From Beijerinckiaceae bacterium (GTDB taxonomy: Bacteria > Pseudomonadota > Alphaproteobacteria > Rhizobiales > Beijerinckiaceae): DNA of 64,000 nt. Under the pieces are notes generated by a model. That model had not been told where the DNA came from. It was given only the letters and a program-made list of their open reading frames with translations, and did no database searches. Location: assembly GCA_947454485.1 (NCBI GenBank), contig CANGJJ010000003.1:62001-126000 (forward strand), in the 5' to 3' direction. Each line of letters opens with the position of its first letter. Positions within the stretch are counted from its first letter, which is position 1. The translations under genes were made by a program, and so were the position numbers. Shown here one piece after another: positions 1 through 8,772 of this stretch.

Positions 1-296
1 ATTGTCTCGGTGCGGTGCATGGCGGGTGCATTGCCGGGTGGGAAATCAATGACGGTCACGCGCGTACCATGCGGGGGCGGTGCGGTGCCAAGCTTGCGCG
101 CGCCCATATCCTCGGCATCTTCGCCGATGGAAATATCAGCCGGGCAACTATCGGTGCACCAGATCAGGGTTGATACATTGCCCGAGCCGCCGGTGCGCGC
201 ATTGGTGGGCGCACCATCCATAATCACTTTGGCGACGTGATTGTCGTCATGCCCGGTGATGATGCGGCGAATGGGTGGAAATCGATTGTCGCTCAT
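1..296 (-). CDS. Cupin-domain protein, 3' end cut by the window edge
   Basis: About 98 codons are visible on the minus strand, starting at ATG 294-296 behind a strong ribosome binding site (GGGAGGG, spacing 5). The visible part reads like the N-terminal half of small single-cupin proteins often found in catabolic regions: MSDNRFPPIRRIITG, then a long acidic loop, then a segment ending GNAPAMHRTET. The last segment (PPG..P.MHRT) is where the first cupin metal-binding motif begins, with the His of MHRT as a probable metal ligand. The C-terminal barrel lies outside the window, so function cannot be assigned. It could be an isomerase, a dioxygenase or a non-catalytic cupin. Confidence 0.7.
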   Translation of the reverse strand, partial: MSDNRFPPIRRIITGHDDNHVAKVIMDGAPTNARTGGSGNVSTLIWCTDSCPADISIGEDAEDMGARKLGTAPPPHGTRVTVIDFPPGNAPAMHRTET

Positions 297-348
297 AAGG
301 CCCTCCCTTTTTTGCACAGGCTAGAGGCTGGCGAAGGGCCTGTCCATT

Positions 349-735
349 TCACATGAGCGATGACAGGCCGGGAACTGAATTGGTGACATCGCGCACCGTC
401 TCATCGCCCGCCTTTTCGCGCGCATAAGCGAACAATTCGCGCCCGACGCTCTGGATCTCGCCCATGCCAAGACCGAGCCCCATCAATTTGCCCGCAACGC
501 CCATCAAGCCGCCGCCGCCCCCAAAGGCGCTGAGCAGGCCGCCGAGCCCGCCGCCCGAAGCCTCAACAGGCTCCACTGGCAAATCCTGCGCGCCGGGGAT
601 TTTTTCGATCAAGCGCTGCAAGGCTGTGGGGTCTGCCTCTTTTTGCAAAAAGGTGAACATCTCCATCACGGCTTTGCGTGCGGTGTCGCTGTCGATGCCA
701 GCAGCTGCGGTCACCCGCTCAATCAATTCGTCCAT
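349..735 (-). CDS. Small DUF2780/DUF2267-like protein with glycine-rich centre
   Basis: 128 residues. The N-terminal 45 residues are helical and acidic (MDELIERVTAAAGID). A glycine-rich hinge follows at about residues 60-95 (GGGLGGLLSAFGGGGG), then a C-terminal amphipathic part (GEIQSVGRELFAYAREKAG). This layout fits the small DUF2780/DUF2267-type proteins, which have no established activity. The ribosome binding site is weak (GGGGACC). It is separated from the divergent M20 peptidase by 136 bases that must hold both promoters. The family call rests on overall pattern only. Confidence 0.6.
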   Translation of the reverse strand: MDELIERVTAAAGIDSDTARKAVMEMFTFLQKEADPTALQRLIEKIPGAQDLPVEPVEASGGGLGGLLSAFGGGGGLMGVAGKLMGLGLGMGEIQSVGRELFAYAREKAGDETVRDVTNSVPGLSSLM

Positions 736-871
736 GATGGTCCCCGTCTGGTTGATTCACTTTAACCCAGCAAAGCGCGTGAGGCCAATGCCGCACAGTC
801 GCGCAGGTTTCACTGGGAGTTTGATCGCGCGCTTAGCTGCGCTACATCTTTGCCTCTAGCAGGAGAGTCGC

Positions 872-2254
872 ATGGCTACGCTCGATGAGGTTCTGGCCCG
901 TATTGATGCCAATCAGGAGGCCGCGCTGAAGCGCCTGTTCAGCCTGTTGGAGATTCGCTCCATCTCGGCCGATCCCGCTTACAAGGACGACTGTGAGAAG
1001 GCCGCCCGCTGGCTCGAAACAGAGCTCAGCAGTCTTGGTTTTTCAGCCTCGGTGCGCGAGACGGCGGGCCATCCCATGGTCGTGGCCCATGCCAAAGCCC
1101 AGCGCCGCGATGTGCCGCATATTCTCTTCTATGGTCACTATGATGTGCAGCCCGCCGATCCGCTCGATCTGTGGGAGAGTGATCCTTTCGCGCCGCGTCT
1201 CGTTCAAGGTGAACAGGGCCAGCGCATCGTTGCGCGCGGTGCAGCTGATGACAAAGGCCAGTTGATGACCTTTGTGGAAGCCTGTCGCGCTTTCATTGAA
1301 ACAGGCGGCTTGCCCTGCGATGTCACTTTGCTCTTTGAGGGCGAAGAAGAATGTGGCTCACCGTCGCTGCCCGCATTTTTGGCGCAGCATAAGCCCGATC
1401 TGGTTGCTGATCTTGCTATGCTCTGCGACACTAATATGTGGGATCGCGATACGCCGATGATTACCACAATGCTGCGCGGTCTGGCATTGGAAGAAGTCAT
1501 CATCACCGGCGCTACGCGTGATTTGCATTCGGGCCTTTTTGGCGGCGCGGCGGTCAATCCCATCCACATTCTTGGCAAGATCATTGCTGATCTGCGCGAT
1601 GATACAGGCCGCATTACTCTGCCGGGCTTTTATGACGGTGTTGAAGAATTGCCCGATGAGATCGCGCAGCAATGGCGTGCATTGGGTCTTGATGAGCGTA
1701 GCTTCCTGGGGGATGTCGGTCTGGCTTTGCCGGCGGGCGAAGCGGGGCGCTCTGTGTTGGAGATGATCTGGTCGCGTCCCACTTGCGATGTGAATGGCAT
1801 CATCGGTGGCTATACGGGCGCAGGCTCAAAGACTGTGCTGCCCTCCCGTGCGAGTGCGAAATTCTCCTTCCGTCTTGTGGGTGCGCAAGATCCCGAAGCG
1901 GTGCTGGAAAGTTTCCGCAGCTTTGTTCGCGCGCGCCTGCCTGCGGATTGCGCTGTTGAGTTTATTCGCCATGGTGCTTCGCCCGCGCTCACACTGCCAT
2001 TTGCCTCGGAGCTTTTGAGTCGCGCACGCCGCGCGCTGCAACAGGAATGGGGCAAGGAACCCGTTTTGGGGGGATCTGGCGGCTCAATTCCGATTGTCGG
2101 CGATTTCAAGCGTAGCCTTGGAATGGATGCCTTGATGATCGGTTTTGGACTCGATGATGATAAAATTCACTCTCCAAATGAGAAATATGAGCTGAAATCC
2201 TTCAAAAAAGGCGCGCGAAGCTGGGCTCGCGTCCTGTCTGCGCTTTCAGGCTAG
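872..2254 (+). CDS. M20 family metallopeptidase (dipeptidase)
   Basis: 460 residues, usual for the M20 dipeptidase/succinyl-diaminopimelate desuccinylase family. Family metal motifs are present: HYDVQP near residue 89, ARGAADDKGQ near 121 with the bridging Asp, and EGEEECGS near 155 with the catalytic Glu pair. A dimerisation domain sits in the middle (about 190-310). The C-terminal metal His is probably in the GLDDDKIHSPNE segment. It should hydrolyse dipeptides or N-acyl amino acids in the cytoplasm using two zinc ions; the exact substrate is unknown. The start is fixed by AGGAG six bases before the ATG. It stands as a single gene. Confidence 0.9.
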   Translation: MATLDEVLARIDANQEAALKRLFSLLEIRSISADPAYKDDCEKAARWLETELSSLGFSASVRETAGHPMVVAHAKAQRRDVPHILFYGHYDVQPADPLDLWESDPFAPRLVQGEQGQRIVARGAADDKGQLMTFVEACRAFIETGGLPCDVTLLFEGEEECGSPSLPAFLAQHKPDLVADLAMLCDTNMWDRDTPMITTMLRGLALEEVIITGATRDLHSGLFGGAAVNPIHILGKIIADLRDDTGRITLPGFYDGVEELPDEIAQQWRALGLDERSFLGDVGLALPAGEAGRSVLEMIWSRPTCDVNGIIGGYTGAGSKTVLPSRASAKFSFRLVGAQDPEAVLESFRSFVRARLPADCAVEFIRHGASPALTLPFASELLSRARRALQQEWGKEPVLGGSGGSIPIVGDFKRSLGMDALMIGFGLDDDKIHSPNEKYELKSFKKGARSWARVLSALSG

Positions 2255-2327
2255 GGCCTATTTCAGCGGCTGCGCCATTTTCAGGACATATTCTGGGTGA
2301 TAAGCAGCACGGCTGAAAGGAGAGCTC

Positions 2328-2897
2328 ATGCTCAAGCCCACGATTGTTGCGTCTGTATTGGCGCTGACCCTCGCGAGTGCTGCTCACGCTGATACGTCAG
2401 AACGAGCACGCATTGATGCCGCCGTCACACGTTATGCAGCCCAGCACAATGTGCCTGAGAGCCTCGTTCATCGCGTCATCAAGCGCGAGAGCGGCTATCG
2501 CCCTCATGCACGCAATAAAGTTTATTATGGATTGATGCAGATCTCTGCTGCGACTGCCAAGAGCATGGGCCATACCGGCGCCCCGCAAAAGCTGCTCGAG
2601 ATCGACACCAATCTTGCCTATGCCGTTCCCTATCTCGCCAATGCGTGGCGCGTGTCGAATGGCAATCAGGACAAGGCGATGAAGCTCTATGCGAGCGGCT
2701 TTTATTATCAGGCCAAGGCAAAGGGCATCCACAAGGATCTGCGCACCGCGCAGTCGCCTTCGCTGTCCAAGACCGCGACGCTGCCTGAAGAGGTCTCTGC
2801 TTATGCACCCGCAGAGCCCCTGCCGCAGGAGAGCGTTGGTTTCTTCAGCGCGCTCTTTAGCGGTGGTTCTGCGGGCACTCCGCGTCAGGACGACTGA
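2328..2897 (+). CDS. Secreted lytic transglycosylase (SLT domain)
   Basis: 189 residues. A signal peptide (residues 1-21, cleavage after AHA) precedes a goose-type SLT domain (about 40-130). The motif KRESGYRPHA carries the catalytic Glu, and YYGLMQISAATAKSMG is the family's GLMQI block. The tail after 140 is low complexity. It should cleave the glycan strands of peptidoglycan in the periplasm to 1,6-anhydromuramyl products. The ribosome binding site AAAGGAG is good. The gene ends one base before the end of the convergent hydrolase gene, so there is no room for a separate terminator. Confidence 0.88.
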   Translation: MLKPTIVASVLALTLASAAHADTSERARIDAAVTRYAAQHNVPESLVHRVIKRESGYRPHARNKVYYGLMQISAATAKSMGHTGAPQKLLEIDTNLAYAVPYLANAWRVSNGNQDKAMKLYASGFYYQAKAKGIHKDLRTAQSPSLSKTATLPEEVSAYAPAEPLPQESVGFFSALFSGGSAGTPRQDD

Positions 2898-4064
2898 TTA
2901 CTGCATTGGTTGCAGTGGCGCACCCGTCTGGCCCTCCGGCTTGGCGGGTGTTTCTGTATCAGGGCTGGCTGATCCGCGCGCATCAATGACGGCAACGGAG
3001 CCTTTGTCATCTTTGCGCGGCTCTGCCAGTTGCGCGCCAATCGAGCGGATGACATCGGGTGCATCAGCATAAGCGGCGTGGCCGATGATGCCCGCCGAGA
3101 AACTGCTGATGTCATAGACGCGCACCCCGAGCTTTTGCAGCTCAGCCGCATCGCGTGGACTTTTGGGGTCGAGCGCGCCTACACGCGGGCGATCCCCCGC
3201 CAAACTGCTCGACAAAGACAAAGCCCGATCACTGCGCGAGACAAAGACCGACACATGGCTTCCGGGCAAGCGTGCAATCTGCTGGCGGAAGACGGCCAGA
3301 TCAATGTCAGGCGCTGCCAGCATCACATCGCCGAGTTTGCCGTTCAGATCAGGTCGCCCTGCAATGGCATTTTCGCGCAGCGCTTCCATCGCCAGCCAAG
3401 AGCCCATGGAATGGGCCAGCACATGAACGCGCCCCACGCCGGGCACTTGCGACAAATCTTGCATCAGCTTTTGCAGCGCATCGCGTGAGGCTGTTGCCTG
3501 GTCTTTGTCGGAGACATAGCCGAAGAGGTTGGATTTTGACGGCCAGGTGAAGAGCACTGGTACGCCGCCAAAGCGCGCATCATAAACAATCTGCGTCAGG
3601 CGACCGCGCGCTTCATCAAGGCTGGTGTTAAAGCCATGCACATAGAGCAACACATCGCGGCTTGCGCCCACGCGGCCGGAAATATGTGTCGCAAGCTCCT
3701 GCGTGAATCGATCGGAGCTCAACACGCGCCCGCCGATTGGCATGATGTGTTTGTCACGATCAGGCTTGCCGAAGCTGGGCGTATCAATCATGCCCGCCTT
3801 GTGGGTCGGGGGTACATTCATCATCACCATGGCATGATGCACGCCCTCATTCGTCACCGCATCGCCAATCTGGCGATCATCCTTGCGGGTCGAGGCGACG
3901 AACATGGTGATGGAGTTGACTGAGGGGACGGAGAGCAGGCTGGAGCCGCTCATATCGTTGAAGCTGCCCATGCAGCCTGACAGCAGGCAGCCGAACGCAG
4001 TCGCCAGCGCAATTTGGCGCAGCTTCGACAGTCGTCCGGTCCGGGGCGTGTGGCCCAGGTGCAT
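2898..4064 (-). CDS. Lipoprotein alpha/beta hydrolase (DUF900)
   Basis: 388 residues. A lipobox (LLSGCMG, Cys near residue 31) indicates lipid anchoring. The body fits the DUF900 alpha/beta-hydrolase family: VLLYVHGFNTSLDEARGR forms the oxyanion region, and VHVLAHSMGSWLAMEAL contains the nucleophile elbow with the Ser of AHSMG. A later Asp and His complete a probable triad. The last 50 residues are proline- and lysine-rich. Substrate unknown; esterase or lipase-like activity at the envelope is inferred. The ribosome binding site GGAGG is six bases upstream. It diverges from the pyroglutamyl peptidase gene. Confidence 0.82.
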   Translation of the reverse strand: MHLGHTPRTGRLSKLRQIALATAFGCLLSGCMGSFNDMSGSSLLSVPSVNSITMFVASTRKDDRQIGDAVTNEGVHHAMVMMNVPPTHKAGMIDTPSFGKPDRDKHIMPIGGRVLSSDRFTQELATHISGRVGASRDVLLYVHGFNTSLDEARGRLTQIVYDARFGGVPVLFTWPSKSNLFGYVSDKDQATASRDALQKLMQDLSQVPGVGRVHVLAHSMGSWLAMEALRENAIAGRPDLNGKLGDVMLAAPDIDLAVFRQQIARLPGSHVSVFVSRSDRALSLSSSLAGDRPRVGALDPKSPRDAAELQKLGVRVYDISSFSAGIIGHAAYADAPDVIRSIGAQLAEPRKDDKGSVAVIDARGSASPDTETPAKPEGQTGAPLQPMQ

Positions 4065-4079
4065 GATTGATCCTCCGTC

Positions 4080-4140
4080 TGGCTGATGCGTCCCCTGAAG
4101 GGGCCTGCATCAAGCAGGGGACTGCTTGACGAAAGGTTAA
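4080..4140 (+). promoter_or_regulatory. Divergent intergenic region with two overlapping hairpins
   Basis: Between the divergent hydrolase and pcp genes, CCTGC-ATCAA-GCAGG and AAGCAG-GGGA-CTGCTT share the central GCAG bases, so only one can form at a time. This mutually exclusive layout could be chance or a small regulatory element. I see no clear promoter boxes. Confidence 0.25.
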
Positions 4141-4196
4141 AGGGACGGCTCAAGTTGGTGGTCTTTCTGCCGTGCAAAGGTGTCGGGAATAGGACC

Positions 4197-4820
4197 ATGA
4201 GCTCAGCCTGTGTCCGCATCTTGGTGACGGCCTTCGGGGCCTTTCCCGGTGCGCCGCGCAACCCCACCCTCGCCATCACCCGCCAGCTGGCAGATCGCCA
4301 CCAGCGACGCCTGGCAAGGTTGGGCATCCAGTTGCAGACCCAGACCCTCCCGGTCGACTTTGCCCGCTTGGATGCGGCCCTGCTGGCGGGCCTGTCGGGC
4401 GGGGCTGATGTGGTTGTTCACCTCGGTCTCGCGGGCGCTCGCAAAGCCGTGAGCGTGGAGACACGGGCTCTCAACAAGCGCAGCATCCTGCGGCCAGATG
4501 CGATGAGGGCGCGGGCGGCGAGCCGGGATCTGGAGCCCGGCCCCTTCGAGCGACGCGCCCGCTGGCCTGCGCAGCGGCTGGTCAGGGTTATGAGAGCCCA
4601 TATTTTGACGCAGCTTTCGCGCGATGCGGGCGATTATCTGTGCAATCAAACCCTGTGGCTCACTTTGGGCCGCCATCGCGGTCTCGCGGGCTTTGTGCAT
4701 GTGCCGCGCCCCAGTGCGGATCTGCCATTGGAGGCTATGACGCGCGCTATTGTGCAGGCGCTCATTCTTCTTGCAGCGCAGCACAGGCAGCTCAATCAAC
4801 TGGGCGTGATCGGTTCTTGA
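4197..4820 (+). CDS. pcp: Pyroglutamyl-peptidase I (peptidase C15)
   Basis: 207 residues from ATG 4197. An upstream in-frame ATG at 4086 would add 37 residues with no family resemblance, and homologues start close to the ILVTAFGAF block. The peptidase C15 residues are in place: Glu in SVETRALN, Cys in AGDYLCNQTLW and His in AGFVHVPRP. The enzyme removes N-terminal pyroglutamate from peptides in the cytoplasm. The segment between Glu and Cys is unusually Arg-rich and shorter than usual, so this is a divergent member. The ribosome binding site (AGGA) is weak. Confidence 0.85.
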   Translation: MSSACVRILVTAFGAFPGAPRNPTLAITRQLADRHQRRLARLGIQLQTQTLPVDFARLDAALLAGLSGGADVVVHLGLAGARKAVSVETRALNKRSILRPDAMRARAASRDLEPGPFERRARWPAQRLVRVMRAHILTQLSRDAGDYLCNQTLWLTLGRHRGLAGFVHVPRPSADLPLEAMTRAIVQALILLAAQHRQLNQLGVIGS

Positions 4821-4868
4821 CCTGTCCGAACGTGCCATGCATGGTCCCGCCACATTCCAAAGGGGGAC

Positions 4869-5561
4869 GTGACGTTGGACTCCACATTTGCCTTCCAGCT
4901 GCTCCAGATCATCTGGATCAACATTCTCTTGTCGGGCGACAATGCGCTCGTGATTGCTCTGGCGTGCCGCGCTCTGCCGCCGCGTGAGCGCAAGATTGGC
5001 GTCATCCTTGGCGCTGGTGCAGCCGTTGTGCTGCGCATTTTCTTCACGCTGATCGTCGTGACCTTGCTGCAGATTCCTTATCTGAAGCTGGTCGGTGGCG
5101 TGCTGCTCTTCTGGGTCGCGGTGAAACTGCTGACGGACGAGACCGATGAGTCCCATGTGCAAGAGTCCCACACTGTGTGGAACGCCGTGCGCACCGTGGC
5201 GGTCGCCGACATGGTCATGTCGCTCGACAATGTCATCGCCATCGCGGCCGCTGCCAAGGACTCGATGCCGCTGATCGTCTTCGGTCTGGTTCTCTCCGTG
5301 CCGCTGATCGTCTTTGGCGCCACGCTCATCATCACCCTGCTGCAGCGCTTCCCGCTGCTGGTCTGGGCGGGCGCTGGCTTGCTGGGCTGGATCGCTGGTA
5401 CCTTGATCGTGGAAGATCCGGGCTGGATGAATCTGCTGAGCGCCTATCCGCTTGCCATGAACCATGTGCTGGGCGGCGGTATTGGTGTCGCTCTGGTTCT
5501 GGGTATCGCGGTGGTTCTGCGCCGCCGCGAGGCTGACGAGCACAAGGAAGAAGCGGCCTAA
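4869..5561 (+). CDS. TerC/YjbE-family integral membrane protein, possible metal exporter
   Basis: About 230 residues with seven predicted membrane segments. Two acidic motifs in membrane helices mark the TerC family: LLSGDNALVIAL near residue 20 and MSLDNVIAIAAAA near 118. Relatives export Mn2+ or act in tellurium and metal resistance; the substrate here is inferred only. The start is uncertain. GTG 4869 lies two bases from the AAAGGGGG box, while TTG 4875 has a normal spacing of eight. The 48-base upstream gap is too short for the full Mn2+ riboswitch that often precedes such genes. The end overlaps the convergent small gene by four bases. Confidence 0.85.
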   Translation: MTLDSTFAFQLLQIIWINILLSGDNALVIALACRALPPRERKIGVILGAGAAVVLRIFFTLIVVTLLQIPYLKLVGGVLLFWVAVKLLTDETDESHVQESHTVWNAVRTVAVADMVMSLDNVIAIAAAAKDSMPLIVFGLVLSVPLIVFGATLIITLLQRFPLLVWAGAGLLGWIAGTLIVEDPGWMNLLSAYPLAMNHVLGGGIGVALVLGIAVVLRRREADEHKEEAA

Positions 5562-5836
5562 CGCACAGGCACGCGAACTCCGATATTGGTCGGCGCGTCG
5601 ATTTTCACACAGTCGCGCCGACCTGCATTCAAGCAGCGCTGAAGCTTCTCATTCTCGTCGATCGCTTGCACGGTCCAGATGAGCGCCGCTGCGATGGCCA
5701 GCAAAAATGCCATGGCCAGCAAATTCACAAAATGACGGTGGGCGTAATCGGTATCGTCCTCACGCGCGAGCGGGGGGAGGGCGCTGCCTTTGGCACGCCC
5801 TGCAGCCGGAGCCTCTCTGTCGTGGTCAGAACTCAT
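5558..5836 (-). CDS. Small single-pass membrane protein, unknown function
   Basis: 92 residues: a charged cytoplasmic N-terminus (about 1-35), one membrane helix (NLLAMAFLLAIAAALIW, about 38-57) and a C-terminal tail with two Cys (CLNAGRRDC) that could form a disulfide outside the membrane. I do not recognise a named family. Such proteins are common single genes in Hyphomicrobiales. The ribosome binding site is GGGAG with nine bases to ATG. It follows pobA on the same strand and may receive read-through from the catabolic operon. Confidence 0.65.
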   Translation of the reverse strand: MSSDHDREAPAAGRAKGSALPPLAREDDTDYAHRHFVNLLAMAFLLAIAAALIWTVQAIDENEKLQRCLNAGRRDCVKIDAPTNIGVRVPVR

Positions 5837-5847
5837 CCCTGCGTGCT

Positions 5848-5873
5848 CCCACGTCAGATTAACGCCGCGTGGG
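5848..5873 (-). terminator. Weak inverted repeat after pobA
   Basis: CCCACG (5848-5853) pairs with CGTGGG (5868-5873) across a 14-base loop, just downstream of pobA on the minus strand. There is no T run, so this may be an RNA 3'-end structure rather than a full intrinsic terminator. Confidence 0.3.
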
Positions 5874-5898
5874 CTATGCGATCAAGCGGGCTGCTCTC

Positions 5899-7074
5899 TC
5901 AGGTCTCGAAAGGCAGGCCCACATAATTCTCGGCGAGATAGGTCTGGCCTGCGCGCGATGTGCTCACCGCATATAGCTCAGCCAATTGCCGCTTGTGATC
6001 GAAGGGATTTCCATCGGGCGAGATATGCAGCATGGAGGTCATCCACCAGGAGAAATGCTGCGCGCGCCATACCCGGCGCAAACAGGTCTCGCCATAGGTC
6101 TCAAGGCCTCGGCTGTCATTCTTCTTGTAGAAAGAGGTGAGGGCGCGGGCCAGCACATAGATGTCGGCGATGGCAAGGTTCATGCCCTTCGCGCCAGTGG
6201 GGGGCACGATATGCGCGGCATCGCCCGCAAGGAACATGCGGCCAAACTGCATCGGCTCGGTCACGAAACTGCGCATCGCCGTCACACCCTTCATCAGGAT
6301 CTTGCCGGTGCTCAGTGTCAGACCTTCATGGCGTCCCAGACGCGTGTCGAATTCGCTCCAGATGCGGTCATCGGACCAGTCATCGGGATTCTCATCGGGC
6401 GGCACTTGCAGATAGCAACGCGACACACTTTCCGAGCGCATGGTGAAGAGCGCAAAGCCCCGGTCGTGGCGGCAATAGAGTAGCTCATCACTCGTCGGCT
6501 TGGCCTCTGCCATGATGCCGAGCCAGCCGAAGGGATAGATGCGATCATGGCCTTTGAAGAGCGCGGGGGGGATAACCTCGCGGCAAATGCCATGGAAGCC
6601 ATCGCAGCCTGCAATATAATCGCAGGTCAGCACCTCGTCTTTGCCCTGATAGCGATAGTGAATGCGAGGCTTGGTGCTCTCGACACCTTCGAGCTTATGC
6701 GCTTCGGCTTCGAAATAGATCGGCACGCCAGCGGCCAGATTGATCGCGATCATATCTTTCACGGCCTCTTGCTGGCCGTAGATATAGACGCGCCGACCTG
6801 TCAACTCATGCAGATCGATGCGATGACGCTCGCCATTGAAGATGAGTTCGATGCCGTCATGAACGAGCGCTTCCTTATGGAGACGCTCGCCCATACCTGT
6901 TTCGGTCAGCAGATCGACGGAGCCTTGCTCAAGAAGGCCCGCGCGCACACGGCCCTCTGCATAGGCGCGGCTACGCGATTCAATGATGGCGCAAGAGATG
7001 CCTTGCAAATGCAGCATACGCGCGAGCAAAAGCCCGGCAGGGCCTGCGCCAATAATACCAACCTGCACCTGCAT
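5899..7074 (-). CDS. pobA: 4-hydroxybenzoate 3-monooxygenase
   Basis: 391 residues, the normal length for PobA. It is an FAD- and NADPH-dependent flavoprotein that turns 4-hydroxybenzoate into protocatechuate. Visible motifs are GIIGAGPAG near residue 10 (dinucleotide fold), YIAGCDGFHG near 158 (the DG motif that contacts FAD and NADPH) and GDAAHIVPPTGAKGMNLA near 284 (the second FAD motif). ATG 7074 has AGGAG six bases upstream; the ATG at 7080 touches that box and is less likely. It is the last gene of the liv-metE-CoA-transferase operon, which fits entry of an aromatic acid into the protocatechuate branch. Confidence 0.95.
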   Translation of the reverse strand: MQVQVGIIGAGPAGLLLARMLHLQGISCAIIESRSRAYAEGRVRAGLLEQGSVDLLTETGMGERLHKEALVHDGIELIFNGERHRIDLHELTGRRVYIYGQQEAVKDMIAINLAAGVPIYFEAEAHKLEGVESTKPRIHYRYQGKDEVLTCDYIAGCDGFHGICREVIPPALFKGHDRIYPFGWLGIMAEAKPTSDELLYCRHDRGFALFTMRSESVSRCYLQVPPDENPDDWSDDRIWSEFDTRLGRHEGLTLSTGKILMKGVTAMRSFVTEPMQFGRMFLAGDAAHIVPPTGAKGMNLAIADIYVLARALTSFYKKNDSRGLETYGETCLRRVWRAQHFSWWMTSMLHISPDGNPFDHKRQLAELYAVSTSRAGQTYLAENYVGLPFET

Positions 7075-7091
7075 GTTCATCTCCTGAAACT

Positions 7092-7859
7092 TTACGCGCC
7101 GTGCGCGGCTTTGGTGCGGGCCTGAATGTCGCGCAGCACCTCAAGCTCTTGTGCTGTGGGGGCGGGCGTCTCGCTCACATTGGCAGCAAAGCGCGGCGAC
7201 CAGCCACAGTTCTCGATGATCTCTTCGCGTGTGGCGCCGGGATGGATCGAGACAATGGTCATCTCATTGGTCTGCGGATCGGGCTCAAAGATGCAAAGAT
7301 CGGTGATGAGCTTGGTCGGGCCCTTGCTGCGCACAACGAGCTGTTCGCGCTCTTTGCCAGTGACACCGTGACCCATCGAGGTGATGAAGGGCAGCTTCTC
7401 CATGAAGGCGCGCTTACCCATCGCCATGATGATGAACGTCTCGCCGCAATTGGTCGCAATCTCGGGCGCGCCGCCGCCACCTGGCAGGCGAACCTTGGGC
7501 TTGTGATAATCGCCGACCACGGTGGTGTTGAGATTGGCGAAGCGGTCAATCTGCGCACCGCCCAAAAAGCCAACCGTGATGCGCCCACCCTGCAGCCAGT
7601 AGCGGAACATCTCGGGCACGCTCACGGTGGTGAGGGCCGTGTCGCATAATTCGCCATCGCCGATGGAGAGCGGCAGAACATTGGGCTTGGTGGCGATGGT
7701 GCCGGACTCATAGATCAGCGTAATGCCGGGCGCATGTGTCAGGCGCGCGAGATTACAGGCAGCTGAGGGTGCGCCAATGCCAACGAAGCAGACATCTTCG
7801 TTGCGCAGTGCGCGAGCAGCAGCAATGGTCATCATTTCATTGCGAGTGAAGTCAGCCAT
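7092..7859 (-). CDS. CoA-transferase beta subunit (3-oxoadipate/glutaconate type)
   Basis: 255 residues. The sequence fits beta subunits of the GctB/CatJ group: an N-terminal RNEMMTIAAARAL helix, then TLIYESGTIATKP. In this family the Glu of the ESG motif (here Glu 51) carries the covalent CoA thioester. A glycine block RLPGGGGAPEIA lies near 130. With its partner it should transfer CoA to a dicarboxylic acid such as 3-oxoadipate. The start ATG overlaps the alpha-subunit stop in TGATG, so the pair is translationally coupled. Steroid-ring hydrolases of the IpdAB type share this fold, but the pobA neighbour favours an aromatic pathway. Confidence 0.85.
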   Translation of the reverse strand: MADFTRNEMMTIAAARALRNEDVCFVGIGAPSAACNLARLTHAPGITLIYESGTIATKPNVLPLSIGDGELCDTALTTVSVPEMFRYWLQGGRITVGFLGGAQIDRFANLNTTVVGDYHKPKVRLPGGGGAPEIATNCGETFIIMAMGKRAFMEKLPFITSMGHGVTGKEREQLVVRSKGPTKLITDLCIFEPDPQTNEMTIVSIHPGATREEIIENCGWSPRFAANVSETPAPTAQELEVLRDIQARTKAAHGA

Positions 7860-8710
7860 CACGCAGCGCTCCCCTTGGCATGAACAGCGAAGGCGTCGGG
7901 GCCTTTCTTCATCACATTCTCATCCATCCAGGCGAGGAAGCCGTCGCGATCACGCGAGAGCTTGTCCCAGGCGATATAGAAAGAGTTGTCGCGCTTGTAA
8001 TAGCCATGCGCATAAGAGGGATGCGCGCCGCCGGGTACGCAAACAACTGCACCAATCGTCCAGCTCGGCAGGACGACCGAATTGGGCGAGGTCGTGCCAA
8101 GATTGTCGACAATCTCTTCCACCGTCACGATGGTGCGCTTGGAGGCGAGCACCACTTCTTTCTGACAGCCAGTGATCCCTTCCAGAAGCACATTGCCTTC
8201 GCGGTCTGCGCGCAGGGCATGGATGATGCCGACATCAGGACGGATGGCCGGCACGGTCGCGAGCTTCTCGCCCGTATAGGGACAGGTGATCGACTTGATG
8301 CGATCATTCACCTTGGGCAGATCAACGCCGATATAGCCGCGCAGCATGGCGAAGGGCAGATTGGCAGCACCTGCTTCATAAGCATTGGCCATGGCTGCAT
8401 GGGAATGTTCTTCGATGGCGAGCGCGCAAGGCCAGCCATTCTCAACCGCGTCACGAATGCGATGGGTCGAGCCGACACCCGGATTGCCGCCCCATGAGAA
8501 GACAAGCTTCTTGGCGCAGCCCATGCCGATCATCTGGTCATAGATGAGATCGGGCGTCATGCGGATCAAAGTCAGATCGCGACGCTTTTGACGGATAATT
8601 TCGTGACCTGCGGCGAAGGGGATCAGATGTGTGAACCCTTCCATGGCAAGCGTATCGCCATCATGCACCATTTGCGCGACAGCATCGGCGAGACTGAGGA
8701 ACTTCGCCAC
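7859..8710 (-). CDS. CoA-transferase alpha subunit (3-oxoadipate/glutaconate type)
   Basis: 283 residues from GTG 8710, which has GGAGG five bases upstream. The protein then begins VAKFLSLADAVAQMV followed by DGDTLAMEGFTHLIPF, as CatI/GctA alpha subunits do. An ATG at 8737 would place the Shine-Dalgarno inside the gene. Other family blocks are SWGGNPGVGSTHRIRD near 96 and SHAAMANAYEAG near 120. The alpha subunit supplies much of the substrate pocket and the beta subunit the catalytic Glu. It follows the MetE-like gene after a 62-base gap holding a GC-rich stem-loop. Confidence 0.85.
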   Translation of the reverse strand: MAKFLSLADAVAQMVHDGDTLAMEGFTHLIPFAAGHEIIRQKRRDLTLIRMTPDLIYDQMIGMGCAKKLVFSWGGNPGVGSTHRIRDAVENGWPCALAIEEHSHAAMANAYEAGAANLPFAMLRGYIGVDLPKVNDRIKSITCPYTGEKLATVPAIRPDVGIIHALRADREGNVLLEGITGCQKEVVLASKRTIVTVEEIVDNLGTTSPNSVVLPSWTIGAVVCVPGGAHPSYAHGYYKRDNSFYIAWDKLSRDRDGFLAWMDENVMKKGPDAFAVHAKGSAA

Positions 8711-8741
8711 TACATCCTCCAACTGACTACGAAACATGAAT

Positions 8742-8765
8742 GGGCGCGCAGTGTTCCGCGCGCCC
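8742..8765 (-). promoter_or_regulatory. Intercistronic GC-rich stem-loop
   Basis: GGGCGCGC (8742-8749) pairs perfectly with GCGCGCCC (8758-8765) across an eight-base loop. It lies between the MetE-like gene and the CoA-transferase genes of the same operon. Without a T tract it is unlikely to stop transcription fully. It may stabilise or process the mRNA so that upstream and downstream genes are expressed unequally. Confidence 0.5.
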
Positions 8766-8772
8766 GTTGGGC

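Noticed and set aside
4821-4868. Mn2+ (yybP-ykoY) riboswitch upstream of the TerC gene
   Set aside because: The gap is only 48 bases and does not show the expected structure.
4203-5543. 446-codon minus-strand frame across pcp and the TerC gene
   Set aside because: It is rich in Gln, Asp and His as expected for an antisense frame and crosses two well-supported genes.
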